A stretch of 64,000 nt of DNA from Geomonas subterranea. GTDB taxonomy: Bacteria > Desulfobacterota > Desulfuromonadia > Geobacterales > Geobacteraceae. A model generated the notes under the pieces. It saw nothing but the letters and a program-made list of their open reading frames with translations, was not told the DNA's origin and did no database searches. This document shows positions 50,921 through 60,391 of this stretch, piece after piece. The DNA lies in the NCBI RefSeq assembly GCF_019063845.1, contig NZ_CP077683.1, forward strand, positions 1,116,001 to 1,180,000, read 5' to 3'. Positions within the stretch are counted from its first letter, which is position 1; each line of letters starts with the position of its first letter. A program made the position numbers and the translations under genes.

Positions 50921-51439
50921 TCAGCTCCCCTGCCGCAGGCGGTCGATCGCCTTGCCGCGGGCGGTTACGATCCTGCCCGTTCCGGTTACCAGTTGCTGGA
51001 ACTGCGGTTCTCCTCCGCCTGCGCTTCTCTTGAAGGAAACGGTCCCCCCTTTGGGAAGGGTGAGGGATAGTTCCTCCCCGAGCAGCGCCTGCGTCACCAG
51101 ACCCAAGTCCGGCTCGTGTCCGACCAGCGCGACCTCGCTCACCTGCGGGTATAGCTTGAGCAGCTCGTCGTGCTTCTCCGGGCGGAAACCGGGAGAAAGC
51201 TGCGTTGTCACGATCAACTCCCGTTTGTAACGCAACCTCTCAGCGAGGATATCGGCGGTCTGCACGGCGCGCACCAGCGGGCTGGTCAGGATCAGGTCCG
51301 GCTCGATGCCGAGGGTGGCAAGGCTCTTGGCGGCTTTGCGGAAGCGTCTTCTGCCGCGGCGCGTGAGGTACCGATGCTCTTCGGGCACCTCGGGTGTTCT
51401 CTCTATGGCTTCCGCGTGACGGACTATGTGAATGATCAT
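50921..51439 (-). CDS. sixA: SixA-type phosphohistidine phosphatase
   Basis: A 172-residue histidine phosphatase with the RHAEA motif (phospho-acceptor His8), SPLVRAVQTADILAE, and the second catalytic His in VGHEPDLG. SixA removes phosphate from phosphohistidine, for example on HPt domains or PtsP. The ATG at 51439 is preferred over 51451 because GGAG lies six to seven bases upstream. It leads a run sixA-HhH-ppx on the same strand. Confidence 0.92.
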   Translation of the reverse strand: MIIHIVRHAEAIERTPEVPEEHRYLTRRGRRRFRKAAKSLATLGIEPDLILTSPLVRAVQTADILAERLRYKRELIVTTQLSPGFRPEKHDELLKLYPQVSEVALVGHEPDLGLVTQALLGEELSLTLPKGGTVSFKRSAGGGEPQFQQLVTGTGRIVTARGKAIDRLRQGS

Positions 51440-51694
51440 GGGTGACTCCATGGATTAGGCGACGTTAAAGACTTTAGCGGATCTATTTCGATTTGCAACC
51501 GGCTGTCTCTAACCGCCGCCGACAGGGTCAGGTGAACGGTACACATCGTGCCGATTGTGCAATGGTGAACCGTGTGAGTGAGAGGGGCTGCACGGAAGAG
51601 AACTGCTGACGAGGTCGAGGGGAAGGAGCCCTCCCTGTGAGGGGAGGGCGTATCTGTGTGGCCGGTGATCAACGCAGGCGTTGACACTGCGGAG

Positions 51695-52294
51695 TCAGCG
51701 CGCCAGGAGCTGCTCCAGGTTTTTTTTCATGGCGTCGGAGATCGCCACCGAAGGTACCGAGCCCCCAAGGCCCCTGAGCCAGAAGCGGTCGACAGCTGTG
51801 GCACCCTGGGTGTCGATGGTCATCTTCACGGGAAACAGGCAGCGCATGCTGAAGTAGTCCAGCAGGTCTCCGAGAAAGCCCAGCCGGTCCATCCCCTTGA
51901 TCTCGACGAAGAGGCTCCCGTTGTGGTACGCCGTCGGCTCCATGGTGAAGGAGAGGAGTTCGATCCGGGCCGCCTTGTGGTTGGATTCGGCAGTGGCGAG
52001 CCGCAGGAAGTCGATCCCCTCGGGGTTCCCGGCGAAAGGGGCGCTTTTCAGTTCGAAACCGGAGCGCCAGCTGCTGGCGTTGATCTTCTCCGCGCTCCCC
52101 CGCACGATGCCGACGCGGTGGTCGGAGAGGCCGGCGGCAAGCCTGCCGCTCCACCCAGGCGCAAGAAAACCGGACATTTCCAGGCGGTATGCGCCGGGAT
52201 GCCCGGGGATGGGCTCTATGGCGAAGCCGGGTTCCTGGAAGCCGGCGTGGAGCGTGTCTGTCGTTGACCTTCTCATGGTGGCTAAGCTGTTCAT
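51695..52294 (-). CDS. ACT-domain-like protein, unknown
   Basis: A 199-residue cytoplasmic protein. The C-terminal half (GSLFVEIKGMDRLGFLGDLL, then MTIDTQGATAVDRFWLRGLG) resembles the ACT domain of GlnD and its relatives; the N-terminal half (WSGRLAAGLSDHRVGIVRGS, INASSWRSGFEL) may be a second, degenerate copy. ACT domains bind amino acids or other small effectors. GGAGAG precedes the ATG by five bases. It is the last of three same-strand genes (52925 to 51695). Confidence 0.65.
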   Translation of the reverse strand: MNSLATMRRSTTDTLHAGFQEPGFAIEPIPGHPGAYRLEMSGFLAPGWSGRLAAGLSDHRVGIVRGSAEKINASSWRSGFELKSAPFAGNPEGIDFLRLATAESNHKAARIELLSFTMEPTAYHNGSLFVEIKGMDRLGFLGDLLDYFSMRCLFPVKMTIDTQGATAVDRFWLRGLGGSVPSVAISDAMKKNLEQLLAR

Positions 52295-52378
52295 TGCCGC
52301 TCTCCTTTATGTGGCTGACGCTGCAGCGCGTCAGGGAATTCAGGCTGCTGTGCCCGGGGTGGTGCCGGCGTGATGCCG

Positions 52379-52675
52379 CTATCGATAGGAGAGCATCTCC
52401 CTGCCGCAGCCGGTGAGAAAGTCGAAAACCTCGCCGCGGCTGACCAGGAAGCGGGGCATGTCCTGGTTCATCAGGTCCTCGAGGAAATGCAGGGTGATGG
52501 CGTCCTCCCGCTTAAGTTCGTTCATGACCGCCGCGAGCAGCGGCAGGATGTCATAGAGGTCGTCCCGGTTGAAGGGGGCGGTGTCGCCCGGGCCCGAAAA
52601 CTTGGCATCGAACCTGGTCCCGGTAACCTTCGGGTACTTGTATTTCAGATCGGAGGCGAGGATGGTAAGTTCCAT
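52379..52675 (-). CDS. Small conserved-looking protein, unknown
   Basis: A 98-residue soluble protein, MELTILASDLKYKYPKVTG at the start, then an Asp/Asn-rich turn (FSGPGDTAPFNRDDLYD), a helical region (ILPLLAAVMNELKREDA) and HFLEDLMNQDMPRFL. No family is recognised. The ATG at 52675 follows AGGAG and lies just after the stop of the HTH-like gene, so the two are an operon. Confidence 0.65.
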   Translation of the reverse strand: MELTILASDLKYKYPKVTGTRFDAKFSGPGDTAPFNRDDLYDILPLLAAVMNELKREDAITLHFLEDLMNQDMPRFLVSRGEVFDFLTGCGREMLSYR

Positions 52676-52679
52676 GGTG

Positions 52680-52925
52680 TCACTCCTGGTGGCAACCGCA
52701 CCTGGAAGCGGTGCAGGCGCTGAGGCAGGCTGGCGGTCGGGCCGTCTCGCTGTGGCGGTCGAACCGGTCCAGGGAGGCCCTGGTGATGAACCATCCCTGG
52801 TCGGAGAGGGTTCCCTGCAGCACATTCTGCTTGAGCAGCATGAGGACCCGCGTTTCCGTGGTGGATAGTTCCGCTGCGGCCTCGGCCGCAGTGAGGTGCG
52901 CGATACCGTCGATGATCTCTGTCAT
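52680..52925 (-). CDS. Small helix-turn-helix protein with cysteine-rich tail
   Basis: An 81-residue protein. Residues 10-55 fit an excisionase/MerR-like helix-turn-helix (LTAAEAAAELSTTETRVLML, then GTLSDQGWFITRASLDRF). The last 20 residues carry four cysteines (PACLSACTASRCGCHQE), which may bind metal. The ATG at 52925 follows AAGGAGGATCTGCC. It is the first of three co-directional genes; a regulatory role is inferred from the fold only. Confidence 0.65.
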   Translation of the reverse strand: MTEIIDGIAHLTAAEAAAELSTTETRVLMLLKQNVLQGTLSDQGWFITRASLDRFDRHSETARPPACLSACTASRCGCHQE

Positions 52926-53221
52926 GGCAGATCCTCCTTGAGACCCGAACTTTACACGGAGCGTGCCATCGGGGGGGGCGGGGTGGGTTTGCCTAATTTT
53001 CGGATAGTTACCGCGCCGGCGCTCCCTGGGCGGTCCCCGCATGTTGCTCATTAAATAGCCAGTGTGCCTGTCCGGGTGCACGCTGACAGCCTCATGGTCC
53101 GGCACCCGCACGACGAGAGTGTGATCCGCGGGCTCCGATGACAGGTCATATCGGGAGTTGATAACAAAGGCGAGACATAGTACCCTGCAGCGGTAATTCA
53201 TCTTCGTCCGTGAGAGATTTT

Positions 53222-54513
53222 ATGCCGACACAATTGCAACTCGAATCACTGAGCGGGCTCCTCGAAGCTGAACTTCCGTCTTTGGTTGAGATCTATGAGC
53301 ATCTGCACGCGCATCCCGAACTGTCCGGGCAGGAGCGGGAGACTGCCTCGTTGCTGGCGGGCGAGCTGAAAGCGCTGGGGTTCACGGTCACCGAGGAGCT
53401 CGGCAGGTACAGCAGGTTCGACTGGCCCGGTTTCGGCGTGCTGGCGGTACTGGAGAATGGGCCGGGACCGGCGCTGCTGGTGCGGGCGGACATGGACGCG
53501 CTGCCGGTGGAGGAGAAGACGGGGCTGCCGTACGCCAGCGCGGCGAGGGCGGTCTACCGCGACGGCGCCGAGGTGCCGGTGATGCACGCCTGCGGGCACG
53601 ACGTTCACGTCGCCTGCCTGCTCGGGGCGGCGCGGGTGCTGGCCCGGGCGAGGGATTGCTGGTCCGGGACGCTGGTGCTGGTGGGGCAGCCCGGGGAAGA
53701 GGGGGCGGACGGCGCCCAGGCGATGATCGACGACGGCGCTTACACGCTCTGCCCCAGGCCGGATTACGCCCTCGCGCTGCACAGCACCCTTTTCCTGAAG
53801 GCCGGGACTGCCGGGTACGCTCCCGGCAACTTCCTCGCCAGCTTTACCGAGGTGGAGATCGTGTTGCGCGGGGTGGGGGCGCACGGTTCGGCGCCCGAGT
53901 GCGGCAAGGACCCCGTGGTGATGGCGGCGCAACTCGTGCTCGCCCTGCAGACCATCGTGAGCCGCGAGATCCCCCCCCACGAGCCCGCCGTGGTCACCGT
54001 CGGTTCGATCCACGGCGGCGCCGCTTGCAACGTCATTCCCGAAGAAGTGGTGCTGCAACTGAGCATAAGGAGCTTCAGCGACCGGGTGCGTGACCGGATC
54101 CTCGACTCGGTGCGGCGCATCTGCGCCGGCGTGGCGCTCGCCGCAGGGGTGCCCGAGGAGCGCTCTCCCGTTGTTTCGGTCCTCGCCTGCCACCCCGCGA
54201 CCTACAACGATCCCGGCCTGGCCGAACGCGTGGGGGAGGCGCTGCGGGGGCACTCGGGGCGGACAACGTGGTCCGCTCGGAGGCGAAGATGGTGAGTGAG
54301 GATTTCGGCTCCTGGGGACTTTCCGGGGAGATCCCGGTCTGCATGTTCTGGCTGGGAGCGGCCGATCCGGAGCGCTTCGAGGAGGCGCACCGCCAGGGGA
54401 AGACGCTCCCCTCGCAGCATTCGCCATTGTACGCGCCACTGCCTGAGCCGACGTTGCGGGCGGGGGTGAAGGCCTTTGTCGCAGCCGCGTGTGATCTGCT
54501 TCCGGCGGGATGA
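53222..54513 (+). pseudogene. M20 amidohydrolase, interrupted by a one-base frameshift
   Basis: A metallo-amidohydrolase of the M20D group (hippurate hydrolase/N-acyl amino acid deacylase). Metal-site motifs are DMDALPVEEKTG, HACGHDVHVACLL, QPGEEGADGA and ALHSTLF. The first frame (53222-54295) ends in an unrelated GRTTWSARRRRW tail. The correct C-terminus (DNVVRSEAKMVSEDFGSWG to the stop at 54513) continues in another frame. Adding one G to the GGGGG run at 54246-54250 restores a continuous protein of about 430 residues (LRGALGADNVV). This is either a real inactivating mutation, phase variation at the G run, or a sequencing error. Confidence 0.88.
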
Positions 54514-54575
54514 AAAGCGGCAACAGGTCCGTGCCCGGGACGGGTCCGGGGCGGCGGCATCAACGTGAAAAAGGG

Positions 54576-54610
54576 AAGGGGCGCATCGTGAGATGCGCCC
54601 TTTCTGTTTT
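54576..54610 (+). terminator. Terminator after the M20 gene
   Basis: GGGCGCATC-GTGA-GATGCGCCC followed by TTTCTGTTTT. Confidence 0.88.
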
Positions 54611-54641
54611 ACCCCCTCTCTGTGGCCAGAGGCTGCCGACG

Positions 54642-54675
54642 CCCTCACCCCGGCCTCTCCCACGGGAGAGGGGGG
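54642..54675. repeat. Intergenic CCTCTCCC palindrome, copy 5
   Basis: CCTCTCCC-ACG-GGAGAGG preceded by CCCTCACCCCGG, between convergent genes. It shares the CCCTCACCC flank and palindrome core with copies 3 and 4. Confidence 0.65.
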
Positions 54676-54693
54676 GCAGAAGGGGAGGCTGGA

Positions 54694-56373
54694 TCAGCGA
54701 TCCTGGCCCCTCTGGATGGCGCGACCTCCGGTGGATTCGCCGCGTCCGCGTCCCTGCCCTGGCTCGAAGTCACGCACCGGTCGTGCCGGTTCTGCGGGGT
54801 CCGCGTTGGGCGCCGGGGGGGTGGCCGGAGCCGGTGCCGGCGCAACCCTCGGATGCTCCACCCGGGGAGTGACCGGCCTCGCCGGTGCCGCGGGTGCGGC
54901 AGGAGTTGCGCGGACTGCCGGAGCTGCAGCTGGCGCCTTCACCGCCGGTTCCGCTGCCGGAGCGTGAGGCACGGCACCGCGCGCAGCAGGGGCGCTTGGC
55001 GCCGGCGCCGGCGCTTTTGCGCCTTCGGGAGGCTGCACGCCGGGGCGATTCACCGGGCGCGGCTCCCTGCGCCGCCCCTCTCCCTTGCCCGGACGTCCGG
55101 CAGGGGGCTCGCCGGTGACGGCAGGAGTCTGCTCCGTACCGGTCTGCACCTGCGGCTGCTGCTTGGGCGGCGCCGGTGTACGCTGCCTCCCCGGCTGGGG
55201 TTGCGGCTTCACCGGCGCGCCCGGAGGCTGCACGGTTTCGCCCCTGGGGGGCGCGGGCGCCGGCTGCTGCCGGGTTGCCGGCGGGGGAGTGCCCGGTTTG
55301 GCCGGTGCGGCCGCTGGTGCCGGCACACCAGGCGCGGGTGCGGTCTCACGTCTGTTCCACGGTTCCCTGCGCCGCTCGTTCGCGGGGCGCTGTTGTTCCA
55401 CCTTGCCGGGGCGCGGCTGCTCAACCCTGCCGCGCTGCTGCTGTGGGATCCCCGGGCGCACAGGTTCTACCTTGCCGGGGCGGCGCGGTTCCAGACGGAC
55501 CGGCGGCATCTTCCCTTCCTCCCGGTGCCTCCTGGTCTCGACGCGCAACTGCGCGCGGTAGTTGCGCGTGTCGCGCTGCACCACCCGCTCGTTTATGGTG
55601 ATGGTGGAAGCGCGCCTGTTGATGTAGATGCCGCGACGGTCACGCGCGTAGGGGCGCGAGCGGGTGATCCACCCGTCTCCCCGCCAGCCGTGGTAGTAGA
55701 CCCTGTGCTCGCGCCAGTTGAAGTCGCGGTTCAGCCACGGACCGATGGCGAAGCCGACGCTGAAGGTGATGAAGGGTGAACTGGGGTAGTAACGCTCCAC
55801 GTACACCACGGTCGGGTCGTACACCGGCACGTAGACGAACTCCGGGCGCCCCGGGACGATGCGGATGACGTCCCCTTCGAAGTAGACCTGCTGCTCCCGC
55901 GTGGTGAAGAGATTTCCCTGTTCGTAGGCGAAGCGGCGCAGCCTCTGGATCGCATCCATCACGTCCTGGGGTTGTTCGATGTAGGCCTGCCCCAAAGACG
56001 CCGTCCACTGGTATTCGCGGTCCATCATGTAGAGCACCTGCGGGTAGTGGGCGACCGCGCGGACGCTGATGTCCCAGGGTTGATAATCGATGCGCGGCGT
56101 GTTGCCGTAGAGCCTGACGAAATTGGCCGCGTCGTGAATCTGGTCCACGTAGGTGGCCGCAGGCAGAATCTGGGCTATCAGCGGGTCGGGGTAGAGTGCG
56201 ATCCTGCCAAGCAGGTCGTCCAGTTCCTCCGGGTACAGAAGGTCGTCGTCCGCGTAGCCGTCCTGATCCGATATCTGGTAGTAACCGGGCTCCGACTGTG
56301 CAAGAACCGGTATGGCAGTGACCGTGAGCGGAACCAGTACTGCCAGTATCAGGATGATCAATACTCTTTTCAT
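54694..56373 (-). CDS. Exported DUF3300 protein with Pro/Ala-rich tail
   Basis: A 559-residue protein. A signal peptide (VLIILILAVLVPLTVTAIPV) leads into a DUF3300 domain (about 45-250: LLGRIALYPDPLIAQILPAA, DQIHDAANFVRLYG, AVAHYPQVLYMM, QYVPVYDPTVVYVE-type strands), followed by an about 280-residue low-complexity tail of Pro, Ala, Arg and Gln. The tail is probably disordered and may span the periplasm or bind the cell wall. Function of the domain is unknown. Convergent with the M20 gene. Confidence 0.85.
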   Translation of the reverse strand: MKRVLIILILAVLVPLTVTAIPVLAQSEPGYYQISDQDGYADDDLLYPEELDDLLGRIALYPDPLIAQILPAATYVDQIHDAANFVRLYGNTPRIDYQPWDISVRAVAHYPQVLYMMDREYQWTASLGQAYIEQPQDVMDAIQRLRRFAYEQGNLFTTREQQVYFEGDVIRIVPGRPEFVYVPVYDPTVVYVERYYPSSPFITFSVGFAIGPWLNRDFNWREHRVYYHGWRGDGWITRSRPYARDRRGIYINRRASTITINERVVQRDTRNYRAQLRVETRRHREEGKMPPVRLEPRRPGKVEPVRPGIPQQQRGRVEQPRPGKVEQQRPANERRREPWNRRETAPAPGVPAPAAAPAKPGTPPPATRQQPAPAPPRGETVQPPGAPVKPQPQPGRQRTPAPPKQQPQVQTGTEQTPAVTGEPPAGRPGKGEGRRREPRPVNRPGVQPPEGAKAPAPAPSAPAARGAVPHAPAAEPAVKAPAAAPAVRATPAAPAAPARPVTPRVEHPRVAPAPAPATPPAPNADPAEPARPVRDFEPGQGRGRGESTGGRAIQRGQDR

Positions 56374-56475
56374 AACTGTCTCCTAAAAGCTGCCTTGCCT
56401 TCGGCGCTACCGGTTCAGTCTAGCAGAAGCGAGCAGGCAAGGCAAAAATGGCCGTAGGGTACGGCCCGGTAAGTT

Positions 56476-58872
56476 TCAACAGGCGGAACGCATCTCGATG
56501 ATCTTCGCGTGCAGCCCTTCCATGTCGAAAGGTTTCTGAATGTAGTGCATCGCCAGGTCCGCGCTCATGCCGCACTTGGCGATGATGTCGGAGGAATAGC
56601 CGGTCATGAACAGCACCTTGGTCTCCGGGCGCAGCCCCGCTATGCCGCGGGCCATCTCCAGTCCGTTCATCTCGGGCATGATCACGTCCGAGAGCACGAG
56701 GTCGATGTCGTGGGCCGGTTCCCCGCAGATGGAGAGGGCCGCGTGCGGGGTCGCCGCCTCGATCACCCGGTACCCAATCTTCTCGAGCATCTGGGTCGCC
56801 ATGGCGCGCAGCATGTCGTCGTCCTCGACCACGAGGACGGTACCCGAACCGCGCAGGGGGGCGATCGCGCTGTGCGCCGACGGCACCGCCTCTCCGGTGA
56901 GTTTGGGGAGATAGATCCGGAAGGTCGTGCCGTGGCCGGGCTCGCTTTCCACGTCGACGAATCCGCCGTTTTGGGTCACGATGCCGTAGACGGTGGCGAG
57001 ACCCAGGCCGGTCCCCCTCCCCACCTCCTTGGTGGTGAAAAACGGCTCGAAGATCCGCTTCACCAGCTCACGGTCCATGCCGGTCCCGGTGTCGACGACG
57101 CTCAGGCAGGCGTACGAGCCGGGCTTCGCGTCGAGGCGGTAGTCGCAGAAGGCTTCGTCCGCGACGACGTTGCCGGTCTTTATGGTGAGCAGTCCCCCCT
57201 CGGGCATGGCGTCCCTCGCGTTCACCGCCAGGTTCATCAGGATCTGGTCCACCTGCGAAGGGTCGATCTTTACGGCCCAGAGATCCGGGTCGGGGATGAA
57301 ACTGAAGCGTATCTCCTCGCCGATCAGCCTGCTTAGCGTCTTCTCGGTTTCCAGGCAGTGGTCGTTCAGGTTCACCGCCCTCGGGGAGATGATCTCCTTG
57401 CGCGAGAAGGCGAGCAGTTTGCGCACCATGTCCCGGGAGCGTTCGCCCGCCTTGATGATCTCCTGCAGGTAGGTCCACATCGGAGAGTCCTGCACGGCTT
57501 CGAGCTGACCCAGTTGGGCATAGCCGAGCATCACGCTCAGCATGTTGTTGAAATCGTGGGCCACGCCCCCCGCCAGCTGCCCGACCGACTCCATCTTCTG
57601 CGAATGCCTGAGCTGCGCCTCGATCTTTCTGTGCTCGGTTATGTCGATGCCGAAACAGAGGGTGCCGATCCTGACTCCCTTCTCGACGATGGCGCTGTTG
57701 CGCCAGGAGATGGTGCGCATGGCTCCGGCCTTGGTCACGATCTGCCCTTCGAAGGCGCCCAGCCCCTGGCCGTCGGTCCCGGGATGCGGCGCCCCGCACA
57801 TCTTGAAGAAGGCTTCCGCGCCCATCACCGTCTCGAACCAGTTCTTGCCGGTGAGTTCCTCCTGGCTGTACCCGGTTATCTCCTCGCCGGTCCGGTTGAA
57901 CAGGGTGACCTTCCCCTTGAGGTCGAGTCCGAGGATCATGACGCAGGCGGCACGGATCAGGTTCTCCGTGTATTCCTTGGCGGATTTGAGCGCCTCCACC
58001 GCCAGCCTGCGCTCGGTGATGTTTTCCACGGAAAGGACCGTGCCGGCGATGCGCCCTTCCTGGTAGACCGGGGTGGCACCGCAGGCGATGGTCACCCTGC
58101 TGCCGTCCTTGCGCAGCATGTCCGCCTCGAACTTCACGATATCGGCGGCTCCGGTGGCGACCAGGTGCAGTTGCCCGATCACCATGTCGCTCGACTCCGG
58201 GCAGACCATCTCGGGAATCCCCCTTCCGATAAGCTCCTCCGGCGTGTAGCCGCTGGTTTCGGTGCAGCGCCCGTTGACCATGCCGATGGTGCCGTCGAGG
58301 TTGAGGACGATGAGGGCGTTGGCGCTGCTCTCCATGACCTTCCTCAGGAAATTGTAGGAATCCTGTAGCTGGCGGTTGGCGCGGTTTATGGCCCGGAAGG
58401 GGAGCAGGATGAAGACGATGAGGGCGACGCCGAGCCCAAGGACCGTGACCAGGAGGGACCTCTTGAGGATGGGGCGCAGGGAGCGGCTGATCTCGACGCT
58501 GCCGATCACCTTGTCGCCGTAGCGGACGGGGTGCGTGCGCCGGATCACCGGTACGTCGGGATCGTTACCGCTGGCGGCCAATTCGTTGCCGACCGAGTCG
58601 AGGATCCGATGCTTCTCCTTGTGCGCGGGGGCGCTGTGGTGGGAGAGCAGGGCGTCCAGGCGGTGCGCCTCGCTGTGCCAGGCACCGGGGGCCAAATCTC
58701 CCAGGCCGGAGATGATCCTCGCGTTAATTTCCGCCTCGGTTTCGAGGCTGCCGACGGCGTATTGGTAGCTGATGGCGAAGTAGCCGATGGGGAAGAAGAG
58801 GGCGACGAAGAAGGCGAGCAGTACTGTGCAGTTGGCGGTGAAATGGACGGTTTGCTTTTCAGAACCAGTCAT
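56476..58872 (-). CDS. Hybrid PAS sensor histidine kinase
   Basis: A 798-residue kinase. Two membrane helices flank a periplasmic domain of about 110 residues ([19 protein letters not shown] and [20 protein letters not shown]), followed by two PAS domains ([19 protein letters not shown] and [20 protein letters not shown]), the HisKA box [20 protein letters not shown], an HATPase domain ([23 protein letters not shown]) and a C-terminal receiver ([31 protein letters not shown]). The ATG at 58872 is eight bases after AAGGAG. The N-terminal 45 in-frame residues upstream are rejected. No DNA-binding partner is adjacent. Confidence 0.93.
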   Translation of the reverse strand: MTGSEKQTVHFTANCTVLLAFFVALFFPIGYFAISYQYAVGSLETEAEINARIISGLGDLAPGAWHSEAHRLDALLSHHSAPAHKEKHRILDSVGNELAASGNDPDVPVIRRTHPVRYGDKVIGSVEISRSLRPILKRSLLVTVLGLGVALIVFILLPFRAINRANRQLQDSYNFLRKVMESSANALIVLNLDGTIGMVNGRCTETSGYTPEELIGRGIPEMVCPESSDMVIGQLHLVATGAADIVKFEADMLRKDGSRVTIACGATPVYQEGRIAGTVLSVENITERRLAVEALKSAKEYTENLIRAACVMILGLDLKGKVTLFNRTGEEITGYSQEELTGKNWFETVMGAEAFFKMCGAPHPGTDGQGLGAFEGQIVTKAGAMRTISWRNSAIVEKGVRIGTLCFGIDITEHRKIEAQLRHSQKMESVGQLAGGVAHDFNNMLSVMLGYAQLGQLEAVQDSPMWTYLQEIIKAGERSRDMVRKLLAFSRKEIISPRAVNLNDHCLETEKTLSRLIGEEIRFSFIPDPDLWAVKIDPSQVDQILMNLAVNARDAMPEGGLLTIKTGNVVADEAFCDYRLDAKPGSYACLSVVDTGTGMDRELVKRIFEPFFTTKEVGRGTGLGLATVYGIVTQNGGFVDVESEPGHGTTFRIYLPKLTGEAVPSAHSAIAPLRGSGTVLVVEDDDMLRAMATQMLEKIGYRVIEAATPHAALSICGEPAHDIDLVLSDVIMPEMNGLEMARGIAGLRPETKVLFMTGYSSDIIAKCGMSADLAMHYIQKPFDMEGLHAKIIEMRSAC

Positions 58873-59171
58873 GGCAAGCGCTCCTTGCGCAGCAACCAAA
58901 TCAGTACCTCGTGCCCCGGCGATTAGACCTGGTCCCATGGCACAACCACCAGGAGCGGAGATTAGCATCATTTTAGGTAAAAGAGAAGTTATATTGTACG
59001 TTTTCACCTGTAAACATTAATCCTGTGGCTGATGCTGCCATGCATGTGATTGGTTCATTGCATGACGTGCAGGATCAGTCGGGACGCGGTATGGAAATAG
59101 AAGAGCGGAGGAGCGCCAAAGTCCCTATATTCCAGTCAGGGATGATGAAGTGGAGGGGGGAGATTGTGTAT

Positions 59172-59194
59172 ACGTGTGGGCCGTGGTGACACGT
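59172..59194. promoter_or_regulatory. Dyad upstream of the cobalt/nickel transporter promoter
   Basis: ACGTGT-N11-ACACGT, ten bases upstream of the -35 hexamer, is a plausible regulator site, for example for a metal-responsive repressor or activator. It does not match a NikR or cobalamin-riboswitch consensus that I know. No riboswitch fold was recognised in the 70-base leader. Confidence 0.4.
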
Positions 59195-59204
59195 GCCATA
59201 TGCG

Positions 59205-59233
59205 TTGACAGCGTCCGGGCCATCTTGTATAAG
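59205..59233 (+). promoter_or_regulatory. Sigma-70 promoter of the cbiMN-cbiQ-cbiO operon
   Basis: TTGACA-N17-TATAAG: perfect -35, ideal spacing and a one-mismatch -10, 70 bases upstream of the cbiMN ATG. Confidence 0.82.
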
Positions 59234-59302
59234 TTGCCGTGTTACTGAATTGAAAATCGTGCTACGGCTGCCGGGTTTTTTCCGGCACGGGGAGGAAGAA
59301 TC

Positions 59303-60352
59303 ATGCACATGGCGGACGCTCTGCTCTCGCCCGCCGTCGGTACGGCCATGTGGGCCGTGTCCGCCGGGAGCGTCGCCCTGGCCTCGCGGCGTTTGTGCCG
59401 GAAGCGGGACGACCGGCTGGCGCCGCTCATGGGCGTGCTGGGGGGCTTTCTCTTCGCCGCCCAGATGATCAACTTCTCCATTCCGGGCACCGGGTCGAGC
59501 GGCCATCTGACCGGAGGCCTGCTCCTTGCCATTCTGCTAGGGCCGAGCGCCGCCTTTCTCACGGTGGCCTCCGTCCTGGTCATCCAGGCGTTTCTCTTCG
59601 CCGATGGCGGCCTGCTCGCACTGGGGTGCAACATCTTCAACCTCGGCATCATCCCCGCGCTGTTGGTCTATCCCCTTTGCTACCAGAGGCTGATCGGGCA
59701 GTCGCCGGGGCGCCGGCGCGAGTCCGTCGTGACCATGGTGTCTGCCGTCATCGCCATGCAGCTGGGTGCGCTGTGCGTGGTCCTTGAGACTGCGGCCTCC
59801 GGGATCTCCGTGCTCCCCCTGGATAAATTCCTGTTCCTGATGCAACCCATTCACTTCGCCATCGGTCTGGTCGAGGGGGCGGTGACGCTGGCCGTGGTCT
59901 CGTTCCTGCGCAAGGCCCGCCCCGAGCTGCTGGCGAGGAGCACCCCCGGCGTCGCTTCCGGCCGCATCGCGTTCGCCGCCCTTCTGGTCGTTTCCCTCCT
60001 TGTCGCCGGCGCCCTGTCCCGCTTCGCCTCGGAAAAGCCGGACGGGCTCGAGTGGTCGGTGGAGCAGGTTACCGGCGACGGCTCCCTTCCCGGGCACCGC
60101 TCCGGGCTTTCTGCGCTGCTGGGAGCACTGCAGAAGAGGACGGCGTGGCTTGCGGAGTACCGGATCGCTCCCGCCGCCATCCACGCAGAGGCTCCCGCTC
60201 CGGCACCGGCCGCCTCGCAGAGCGCCGCCGCTACCGGCAAGGGAAGCGGCCTCCCCGGTGTCATCGGCACCCTGCTCACCGTCCTCCTGGTCGCGGGCGC
60301 CACGCTCCTGCTGCGCAGGGGCAACCGGGGAAGCGATACCCCCGGGGCGTAG
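59303..60352 (+). CDS. cbiMN: CbiM-CbiN fusion: substrate-binding subunit of a cobalt/nickel ECF transporter
   Basis: A 349-residue protein. Residues 1-210 are CbiM (MHMADALLSP at the N-terminus, with the metal-binding His2; FLFAAQMINFSIPGTGSSGH; LALGCNIFNLGIIPALL). After a linker helix comes the CbiN-like PDGLE segment (SEKPDGLEWSVEQV) and a last membrane helix. This module selects Co2+ or Ni2+ and works with the T and A subunits encoded next. Which metal cannot be told from sequence; both uses are relevant (cobalamin, hydrogenase). AGGAAGAATC precedes the ATG. Confidence 0.93.
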   Translation: MHMADALLSPAVGTAMWAVSAGSVALASRRLCRKRDDRLAPLMGVLGGFLFAAQMINFSIPGTGSSGHLTGGLLLAILLGPSAAFLTVASVLVIQAFLFADGGLLALGCNIFNLGIIPALLVYPLCYQRLIGQSPGRRRESVVTMVSAVIAMQLGALCVVLETAASGISVLPLDKFLFLMQPIHFAIGLVEGAVTLAVVSFLRKARPELLARSTPGVASGRIAFAALLVVSLLVAGALSRFASEKPDGLEWSVEQVTGDGSLPGHRSGLSALLGALQKRTAWLAEYRIAPAAIHAEAPAPAPAASQSAAATGKGSGLPGVIGTLLTVLLVAGATLLLRRGNRGSDTPGA

Positions 60353-60391
60353 CGGGGTGCGGCCGCGGCCGCCTGCGAGGATGGGATTACG

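Noticed and set aside
59010-59302. Possible cobalamin riboswitch before cbiMN
   Set aside because: The B12-box and the other conserved core elements are not seen, and the leader after the promoter is only about 65 bases.
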